This document shows positions 57,111 to 64,000 of a stretch of 64,000 nt of DNA, one piece after another (the first letter of the stretch is position 1; every line of letters starts with the position of its first letter). The stretch is from NCBI GenBank assembly GCA_036245805.1, contig BTRK01000005.1, positions 36,685,469 to 36,749,468 on the forward strand, in the 5' to 3' direction. Under the pieces are notes generated by a model. The model saw nothing but the letters and a program-made list of their open reading frames with translations, made no database searches and was not told the origin of the DNA. The position numbers and the translations under genes were made by a program. This DNA comes from Pristionchus mayeri (lineage: Eukaryota; Nematoda; Chromadorea; Rhabditida; Neodiplogasteridae).

Positions 57111-59483
57111 ATACAGAAATTTATAAAATTTAAATTACCATAACTTTTTTCACAGATGAGCTAGTCTTTCACTTTCAGCAGTAAAAATGCTTATTTCGTC
57201 GAGATCTTTCAGAATTACTATGCATTTAAGGGGTTTGGATAAGCCGTTCATAAGTTACAAAAACTGACCACATGGCAACAGCGCGACACTGGAAATGAGG
57301 GGTTAGAGATACGGCTTTTTAAGGTCGATTTTCGAACTCTACGTGAAAACTTAAAAGCAGCACTTCATTTTTCGTTGTACGTCCTATAGGTGATATTGCT
57401 CGATTCTCTCAGATAGTCACTCATATAGCCATCAAATCTATCATATTTGAACACTAGTCGGAGCCTACTAAAAATAATAATTATTTATCGCGGATGTACG
57501 CATCAACGTGCTTACTTATAAATACACAAACTTGGACAAAATTGATGTTGTGAAAATCGATTTTTCGAACATTGTCGATCTCTGTTTTTTTCAGCAGAAA
57601 TTGAGTCGCATATCCAAGAAACATCTAAAATCGCTCATTTAGATTACTATAAATCAAATTAGGACGCATTGGAGGGAAATTTCTTTCACATATTTCTCAC
57701 TTTTCATCCATTGGAGCGATACCTCTTCTGTCGAGTCCACTCAAAACACTGTTTCACATTTTTGTTGATCAGATATGGGCTCCAGCTTCCATATTCAGCA
57801 ATAAAATTCCGGGGGGAGGTATCTCACAAAAAATCTATAAATTTATTTCCCCCTCATTTGCGAGTTTTCTATCATATCTTTTTCAGATTTGATTGTACAG
57901 TTTAGGCCAAAACAGAAAAGTTGTTCCTTATATTTTTCCACGTATTTTGAGCCCAATGCCATTTCTGTAGCACATCTGGGAGCTGAAATAGGCTAGAGCC
58001 GGATCTTAGACAGGAAAATTCCTAAATGACGGCTCTGAGACCTGTGACCCAAATTTTTTGGTAAATTGGCTCTAGTATATACATAATATGATCTAAATCA
58101 AAAAATAAAAGTTGGAAATTGTTCCCAGTGGGGGCATTTTTCATCCACTGACTCGTGATAAAGTCGCGCCGGAAAGTCACCGGGCATTTTATGAATTTGA
58201 TGCAACTTTTTGCCCAGGAAAGGCATCATACTGGCACTAAGGTATGATGTACCAAATTCATCGGACATTATGGTCATGGTCTTATGGCATGACGTCATTG
58301 CTTAGTCATTGCGTAGTTATGACGCAATTAAATTGTACTTTTTCAAAATGGCATTATTGTTACATCGATTTTTCCCTGCTGGCCAAGCTTTCTGACGTTG
58401 GAGTCATACCCGAGGCGTACCCAGAAAAAAAAGTTTGAAGTTGCTGCGCACCCGCACATTTGCTGCAAAATCGAGGTCGAAAATTCAGATCTCGGCTCCT
58501 AGTCAAAACTAGAGACTGGTTTATGGCATCAAAATGATCTCCATCATGAGTACAGATGATCCTGAGAATATTGAAATGATCGGTCAATATTTGCCCTCAG
58601 GGCACCAAAAAATCACTTTTCTGCATGCTCATTTTTTGGACATTCATAACTTTGTGGGCAGTTTTTGGAAAAATCCATTTTTTACGTGGTAATCTTAAAA
58701 ATGTATAAAAGAGATGATTCCCAACTTTTTAGACTGTTTGGATAACTTTCTTGCCCGCGGCGACCGTTTTTCGGAGGGATACTAGGGTCGGGAAACAACC
58801 TGATTACCCCTATGGGCGAGAGAGTGCAGACGACGAGAGTGCGTAAACAAGGATTTCCCGACCCGAGTATCCCTCCGAAAAATGATCACAGCGGGCAGGA
58901 AAGTTATGCAAACAGTCTAAAAAGTTGGGAATCATATCTTTCATACATTTTGAACATTATCACGTAAAAAACAGATTTTTCCAAAAACTGCCCACAAGTT
59001 ATGAATTTCCAAAAAATGAGCATGCAAAAAAGTGATTTTTTGGTGCCCTGAGGGCAAATATTGACCGATCGTTTTCATAATCTCAGGATCATCTGTACTC
59101 ATGATGGCGATCATTTTGATGCCTTGAACCAGTCTCTAGATTGAATAAGAGCCGAGATCTGAATTTTCGACCTCGATTTTGCAGCAAATGTGCGGGTGCG
59201 CAGCAACTTCAAACTTTTTTTTCTGGGTAGGCCTCGGGCATGACTCCAACGTCAGAACGTTTGGCCAGCAGGGAAAAATCTAAGTAAGAATAATGCCGTT
59301 TTGAAAAAGTGCAGATTGATGGCGTCATCACTACGCAATAACTAAGCAATGACGTCATACCATAATACCATGACCATAATGTCCGATGAATTTGGTACAT
59401 CATATCTTAGGGACAGTATGATGCTTTTCCTGGGCAAAAAGTTGCAACAAATCCAAGTGCCCGGTGACTTTCCGGCGCGACTA

Positions 59484-59850
59484 AAAGGTAAAAGTAAAGA
59501 TGCAGCCACGTCAAGCGATTTTACAGTCGTAAACGACTACGCTAGGTGGTGTAGTGCGGTGAGGCCGACTACTGCTAGGACTACGTATCCCTGCTGTCCA
59601 AAGTGCTTCTAGGGAACGTTACCTTTCGCGACCGAGGTCACTACCAATTTACCGACCCCGGAGGGATAGAGAGCTTGGTCTGCCCAGGCGGGGGATCGAA
59701 CTCAGGACCCTTGTATGACGAGCGGCGCCTCACATCACTGCGCCACCCACGCCACACACCACTGCGCCACCCACACTGGGTATTATTTTGCAGTGTTTTT
59801 ATGTTGAATAACTCGATTTATGATGATTTATAAAATAGATATTGACCTAT
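59484..59850 (-). repeat. SINE insertion, family 2, with 14-bp target duplication
   Basis: Flanked by TTTCCGGCGCGACT on the left (~59469) and the same TTTTCCGGCGCGACT on the right (~59852). Inside, read in reverse, is the head CGCAGTGATGTGAGGCGCCG and B-box GAGTTCGATCCCCCGC, matching the + strand SINE at 20885. A second head-like piece TAGGTGGTGTAGTGCGG begins at 59544. Inserted into the last unit of the nested array. Confidence 0.7.
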
Positions 59851-59854
59851 TTTC
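59783..59854 (+). repeat. 72-bp direct repeat, copy 1
   Basis: Sequence starting TTATTTTGCAGTGTTTTTAT and ending GATATTGACCTATTTTC. Repeated identically at 60195-60266. It forms the inner edge of the SINE insertion here. Confidence 0.85.
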
Positions 59855-60194
59855 CGGCGCGACTGTACGTGTGATATATCGAGTAACAAGGCAATACCCG
59901 GAACTTATTTGAAGAAAATTAAAAAATAAATATAACTCAAAAAACCGTTTCCTCGCTTCGGTATACCCTTCTGACCATTCGGCTGGGTCAGGTTCGGCCG
60001 CGCGCATACGTGATCAGTACAATGTTTTCCGTTTGCATCAAAACTCTGATTTTGCGACGTTTCTTTGTTTCAATAATTACTAAACGAATTAACATTAATA
60101 GTTTTTTTACAATGAAATGCAAAATTAATCGCTAATTAGCTTAAATTATATGTTTCAAAAATCAGAATGATTTTTTAAAATTATTTTTAAATTC

Positions 60195-60266
60195 TTATTT
60201 TGCAGTGTTTTTATGTTGAATAACTCGATTTATGATGATTTATAAAATAGATATTGACCTATTTTC
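60195..60266 (+). repeat. 72-bp direct repeat, copy 2
   Basis: Identical to 59783-59854 and placed immediately 5' of a tRNA-like sequence. The ~340 bp between (59855-60194) has no gene I can support. Confidence 0.85.
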
Positions 60267-60267
60267 A

Positions 60268-60345
60268 TAGCCGAGTGGCTAAAGCAATGGATTAGAAAAC
60301 CGAAGGTTGGTGGTTCAATTCCCGTCAGAGTGAAACGCATTTGCC
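60268..60345 (+). repeat. tRNA-like sequence (Leu/Ser-type head), probably SINE
   Basis: TAGCCGAGTGGCTAAAGCAA is a type II tRNA-like A-box/D-arm, and GGTGGTTCAATTCCCGTC a B-box/T-arm. The anticodon arm does not fold cleanly and no matching acceptor stem is visible. I call it tRNA-derived rather than a functional tRNA. Confidence 0.4.
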
Positions 60346-60455
60346 GCATTTGCCGAGAGGTTCAGGAAGTGACGCAGTGCAATCTCCCAACATTTAGTGT
60401 GACGTAGTTCCTCGCTAGTTTTGTCACCATTGTTCTCTCATACTCACACTCTCCG

Positions 60456-60518
60456 ACGCGAAGGGAGGACCAGGCATTGATGATGAGCACCAGCGGAGCT
60501 CCGATGGATGCTCCCGCG
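60456..60518 (-). other. Orphan membrane-segment exon candidate
   Basis: On the - strand a clean acceptor (CGATTTCCAG) precedes an open stretch encoding AGASIGAPLVLIINAWSSLR. It is followed by a GTGAGTATGAG donor. The size and hydrophobicity resemble exons of the membrane-protein cluster, but I cannot align it to a particular exon. Could be a relic of another member broken by the repeats around it. Confidence 0.3.
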
Positions 60519-60619
60519 CTGGAAATCGAACGATATTCCGAAAAAATATTGCCACGTGATTAGTTAACGTTATATTTAGTCAGTATACACAGTAAATAGA
60601 AAAAAATATGTATTTAACA

Positions 60620-61935
60620 GAGGTCTTCTGAGAGATTTCATGAAATCAAGACCCCCCTTTGACAAACTGTTGAAAGTGCTTCAATATGAATGCCCTTTTG
60701 GTGGTTGATGTACCTGATGCCTAGTAACTTTCAGTTAAGTCGATGGGGCCGTAAATTCAAAACTGCCTAAAATCCGGCTCTGGAAATTTCGAAAATTCAA
60801 AAAATTATATATTTCTTCAAAGTTACGTAAAAAATCGATCAAAAAAGCAAAATGACCGACTCGTCGAGTAGAATAATTTCGATGTTGACGATAAATCTGT
60901 AGAAAAACAATGAAATGCCGTATTTTACAAAAAATTGTTTTGGAGGTCGAAAAAATGTATAAAAAGGTGTCCTGAAAAAAATTATCTCTTTACCTGTGAG
61001 ATTATTTCAAATTCGAATTCTACGTCCTTTTTCACCCCGGGGAAAGTTGGTCTCGTAAAAATTGCGAACACACTTTTTTTTTTGCTTTTTTTTGCTGTTT
61101 ACGTGCCGGATCTCGTGTTTTTTTGAGAAATGTTCAGGATATTTTTGATTGTAGATACTGTTTGCTGCCTCCAATTGCCTCCAAATTTGGTCCAGAAGTC
61201 TATATACACGTGTAGAAATTCAAAATTTGCAAAATTCCAAAATTTTTGAAATTTCGATTTTTTCGACCATTTCGACCAAAAAAAATCGAAATTTGAAAAA
61301 TTTTGTAATTTTGCATAATTTGAAATTAGGCACGTGTATATGCTCCAGTTTGACTTCTGTGCCAAATTTGGAGGCAATTGGAGGCAGCAAACAGTATCTA
61401 CAATCAAAAATATCCTGAACATTTCTCAAAAAAACACGAGATCAGGCACGAAACCAGCAAAAAAACAAAAAAGTGTGTTCGCAATTTTTACGAGACCAAC
61501 TTTCCCCGGGGTAAAAAAGGACGTAGAATTCGAATCTGAAATAATCTCACAGGTAAAAGAGATAATTTTTTTCAGGACATGCATTTTTATGCACTTTTTC
61601 GACCTCCAAAACATTTTTTTTTGTAAATTACGGTAATTCATTGTTTTTCTACAGATTTATCGTCAACACCGAAATTATTCTACTCGACGAGGCGGTCATT
61701 TTGATTTTTTGATCGACTTTTTTACGTAACTTTGAAGGAAAATATGATTTTTTGAACTTTCGAAATTTCCAGAGCCGGATTTTAGGCAGTTTTGAATTTA
61801 CGGCCCCGCCGACTTAACTGAAAGATACTATGTCCCAGGCACATCATCCACCATAAGGGCATTCAGATTGAAGCACTTTGAACAGTTTGTCAAATGCCAC
61901 CTACGATCTCTCAGAAGACCTTTGTTAAACACATG
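60620..61935. repeat. Long foldback element, ~1.3 kb, family 2
   Basis: Ends TAACAGAGGTCTTCTGAGAG and CTCTCAGAAGACCTTTGTTA are perfect or near-perfect inverted repeats. The whole element is palindromic, centred near 61288. The centre is TTTCGACC/AAAATCGAAATTT repeats; arms share CCGGGGAAAGTTGGTCTCGT and GGAGGCAATTGGAGGCAGC. Different end sequence from the other foldbacks. No coding capacity. Confidence 0.88.
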
Positions 61936-62019
61936 TACAAAATATATTACGGGAAGAAACACGTTTGAAATATACAAGAATCCGAGTTAAAGCACGATCA
62001 TCGAAATCGACGAGGATAG

Positions 62020-62240
62020 TGAACTAGAAATAGAAGAATGGGGACTTTCCTAGCTCCGCGCCAGGCCAAACCCCCTTGATCCCGCCCCCGAAGGGGCGGG
62101 AGGGGGTGGAGCCAGATACCATCCCCAAAAAGGGATAGAGTTTGGCACCCTAAAAAATTCGCCGAGAGGTTCCCCCCTAGAGCATGGAAACGCCACGGTT
62201 TCATGAGGAGGCGGGAGTTAAAACAGCAATGGGAAGGGGC
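62020..62240. repeat. GC-rich repeat near the LINE 5' end
   Basis: GGGACTTTCCTAGCTCCGCG and CGCCCCCGAAGGGGCGGGAG; related to a fragment at 13138. It may be the end of a DNA element or the start of the LINE 5' UTR; I cannot tell. Confidence 0.4.
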
Positions 62241-62702
62241 GCGCTCTAGTCACGCCGGGTGAGAGAATGCGGGAAGAGAGAGCATGGGAAGGGCAAGTGC
62301 GAGAGGCGCGGGGGAGAGAGAGGGAAGGGGCAGAGCGAGAGCGCGGTCTAGGGAGAGGCTAAGGGAGGGGCGAGGGGCGCGCTAAAGATAGAGCGGGGGA
62401 GGGGAGGGGGGAGCCTGGCGCGGAAGTAGGAATGTGCCGAAGAATGACTCTACCAAATATAAGCGCACTTCTTGCTCTGTATTGGTCAGCGGAGAAGTTA
62501 TGGAGTATATAAGTTATGAGAAGTTATGGAGCACTCTCCCCTCTTCCCTTCCTCTCTCCCCTCTTCCCTTCCTCTGAGAAGGTGACCTAGGTAGCTCTCT
62601 CTAGAGTTATTTTCGCGCGAATTTCTTTACTCTTTCTTTCCCTTTTTCCTATTTTGTTGATTGGTCCTTCTCTATTCCACCCTGGCAAAGAGGACACTTC
62701 CC

Positions 62703-63479
62703 ATGTCTCCCCCTCACAATCAGGCGGCTCCTCACCCGGTCAAAAAGCAGGCTGGCACATTCACAAACATGTGTGTGTCGGCATTCGCTCTGGCCACCGA
62801 GGATCCCCCCTCTGGGATGGACTCGGAGAAGTGGAAGAGCATCACGGGATTGCTCCACAATATGGCGAAAGCTCTTGAGCATGTCGCCGAGCAGATCCGT
62901 GATGTTCCCTCTGCCTCCTCTCCCTCCCCTCTCTGTTCCCCACCTATCCCCTCCACTTCCTCCAATCGTATTCCCTCCTCTCACACTCCATCCACCCTCC
63001 TCCAGAATGCCGATGATCCCGTCGAGGCCCATCTTAGGGCTCGCTCTCTCGTTATTTCGGGTGTTCCCGAAGCCGATCCTTCTCTGACTCTTGACGAGAA
63101 ATTGGCGGGGGATAGTAAGACAGTGGGTCTCCTGCTATCCCTCCTAGAGGTCGAAGCGATGCCCCAGATGGTCTATAGAATGGGAAGGCAGGGAGATAAG
63201 CCACGTCTCCTCAAGGTGGTCCTCCCCTCTCGCTCCCACCTCTTGACTGCACTCAAACACGCCTCTGTGCTCCGCACTAACCAGGAATACAGGGGTATAT
63301 ACATTCGGAAATCGCAGTCTAGAGAGGAGAGAGAGAGAGGAAAGGCACTGAGAGATTCCCTCAAGGCGTTGCGTGCATCTGATTCGAACTGTCCCTTTGT
63401 GTTCTATCGCGATCAGCTTTGGCACAGGGATGACATCCGAACAGGTAAGCGTACTCGCCTCCCTCCTCAGGGAAACTGA
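62703..63479 (+). CDS. LINE ORF1 protein, intact
   Basis: 258 codons from ATG 62703 (MSPPHNQAAPHPVKKQAG). N-terminal segment FTNMCVSAFALATEDPPSG, then helix KSITGLLHNMAKALEHVAEQ, then a Ser/Pro-rich linker (~75-110). The conserved domain follows: RARSLVISGVPEADPS, VGLLLSLLEVEAMPQMVYRM, KPRLLKVVLPSRSHLLTALK, YIRKSQSREERERGKALRDS, NCPFVFYRDQLWHRDDIR. The last part resembles the RNA-recognition-like domain with conserved basic residues of LINE ORF1 proteins in invertebrates (inference from pattern). An ATG-less open stretch precedes 62703. This copy supplies the frame that is broken in the 9.6 kb copy. Expected role: binding LINE RNA in the ribonucleoprotein. Confidence 0.8.
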   Translation: MSPPHNQAAPHPVKKQAGTFTNMCVSAFALATEDPPSGMDSEKWKSITGLLHNMAKALEHVAEQIRDVPSASSPSPLCSPPIPSTSSNRIPSSHTPSTLLQNADDPVEAHLRARSLVISGVPEADPSLTLDEKLAGDSKTVGLLLSLLEVEAMPQMVYRMGRQGDKPRLLKVVLPSRSHLLTALKHASVLRTNQEYRGIYIRKSQSREERERGKALRDSLKALRASDSNCPFVFYRDQLWHRDDIRTGKRTRLPPQGN

Positions 63480-63499
63480 TTTGTCGTACATCACCTTCG

Positions 63500-64000
63500 A
63501 ATTCTGACTCTGTTGTGCCCTTTTCCAATGACTGCCTCTCGATTGACATTGCTTCTATTCCCCCCTTCCCTTCTTTCCCTCTCCCTCTCTGTCTCCTCTC
63601 TGTTCCCCACACTCTCTCGCCTCTCCAGCCTCTTCCTCCACCCGTTCCCTCCATGATCGATCAGTCGCCTTCTTATACTGTCCTTCCTCTCCCCCTTCAC
63701 TGTTCTTTATTCAATTCTCGATCACTTTGTAATAAGCGTCCTGATTTGCATGCGATTCTCTCTATCGATAAGCCTGACTTTCTCTTTATAACAGAGACTT
63801 GGCTCTCTTCCAAGATATTACTCTGAGCTGCTTCTTTCTTTCCCATATCGCGTCTTTCGTTCTGATCGTCCTCGTCGTGGGGGCGGTGTCTGTCTCCTCA
63901 TTCGTGATCATCTCCCCTGCTCTCGAGTAGCTATCAATTCATCAATCTCTTGTGACATTCTTGCGGTCGATGTTCATCCCCCCACAACACTCGTCCCCAC
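63500..64000 (+). pseudogene. LINE ORF2 start (endonuclease), frameshifted, cut by window end
   Basis: Encodes CSLFNSRSLCNKRPDLHAIL and LFITETWLSSKIL, matching the endonuclease start of the 5.8-8.8 kb copy. After SSKIL (~63820) two bases are missing relative to that copy and a stop follows. The old frame then continues (LSFPYRVFRSDRP, GGGVCLLIRDHLPCSR) to the window end. As in copy 1, no ATG precedes the endonuclease, and a GTGCC lies at the matching place (63515). Confidence 0.75.

Larger units (their letters stand above)
50560..59480. repeat. Nested inverted-repeat array, ~9 kb
   Basis: One unit (containing GAGCCGAGATCTGAATTTTC, TGCCCTGAGGGCAAAT, GTCTAAAAAGTTGGGAA) occurs forward at ~51590-51870, inverted at ~51990-52290, forward at ~52380-53060, inverted at ~58090-58790 and forward at ~58880-59470. 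Copies meet head to head at CGTCGTCTGCACTCTCTCG (52320, 58830, also 50575). A second unit (GACCACATGGCAACAGCGCG) lies inverted at ~53165-53440 and twice in direct orientation at ~55430-55730 and ~57120-57420. Foldbacks are inserted at 53450 and 56020. No coding capacity; the small ORFs here are identical copies on opposite strands. Confidence 0.85.
62240..64000 (+). mobile_element. CR1/Jockey-like LINE, copy 2, 5' part, runs off the window
   Basis: GC-rich, GA-repeat leader (62240-62450), a TATA-like GAGTATATAAGTTATG at ~62502, duplicated CTCTCCCCTCTTCCCTTCCT tracts, an intact ORF1 at 62703, and the beginning of ORF2 from ~63500. The same ORF1/ORF2 family as the copy at 5545-9760. The left boundary is approximate. 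Confidence 0.7.

Noticed and set aside
60268..60345. Functional tRNA-Leu/Ser
   Set aside because: Boxes A and B are good, but I could not fold the acceptor and anticodon arms.
61099..61641. ORFs of ~70-107 codons on both strands
   Set aside because: Mirror images within the 1.3 kb foldback; not coding.

Overview
The window looks like a chromosome segment of a free-living nematode. The evidence is many short exons (about 45-165 nt) bounded by small introns with TTTCAG-type acceptors, a MATH-BTB ('bath') gene family of the kind expanded in Caenorhabditis-like worms, expansions of lineage-specific genes, and dense small DNA elements. The very short exons and high intron density would suit a diplogastrid such as Pristionchus, but that assignment is inference. 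All gene models were spliced by hand, using codon phase and comparison between paralogs inside the window.

Layout. (1) 0.2-2.0 kb: intact MATH-BTB gene, + strand. (2) 2.7-14.9 kb, - strand: two tandem paralogous coiled-coil genes. The downstream one has a ~4.8 kb composite transposon in an intron: an inverted-repeat DNA element carrying a nearly complete CR1/Jockey-like LINE. (3) 15.3-24.7 kb, - strand: two tandem multi-pass membrane-protein genes with ten exons each and matching exon phases. One carries a 912-bp mariner-type element, a ~1.1 kb foldback and a 75-bp minisatellite in introns. (4) 25.0-28.7 kb, - strand: a third MATH-BTB gene with a broken LINE fragment in an intron. (5) 30.6-43.5 kb, - strand: three more multi-pass membrane-protein genes, a second subfamily of the same architecture, with hAT, foldback, SINE and C-rich elements in introns and spacers. 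(6) 44.2-50.4 kb: a small candidate gene, a basic/acidic gene ending in a BTB-type post-domain but without a recognised BTB core, and, divergent from it, a fourth MATH-BTB gene that duplicates the first exon for exon except for a 2-nt frameshift. (7) 50.5-62 kb: essentially gene-free, a ~9 kb nested inverted-repeat array, SINEs, a 1.3 kb foldback and one orphan membrane exon. (8) 62.2-64.0 kb: the 5' part of a second copy of the same LINE family, running off the window.

How the genes fit together. MATH-BTB proteins are normally Cullin-3 substrate adaptors (family knowledge). The coiled-coil pair and the five membrane proteins match no family I can name. The membrane-protein cluster, five genes in two subfamilies on one strand, is the best candidate here for an undescribed lineage-specific system. 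A recurrent ~90-bp hairpin with the CRE palindrome TGACGTCA, at five clear sites mostly in introns, is the most notable non-coding signal.
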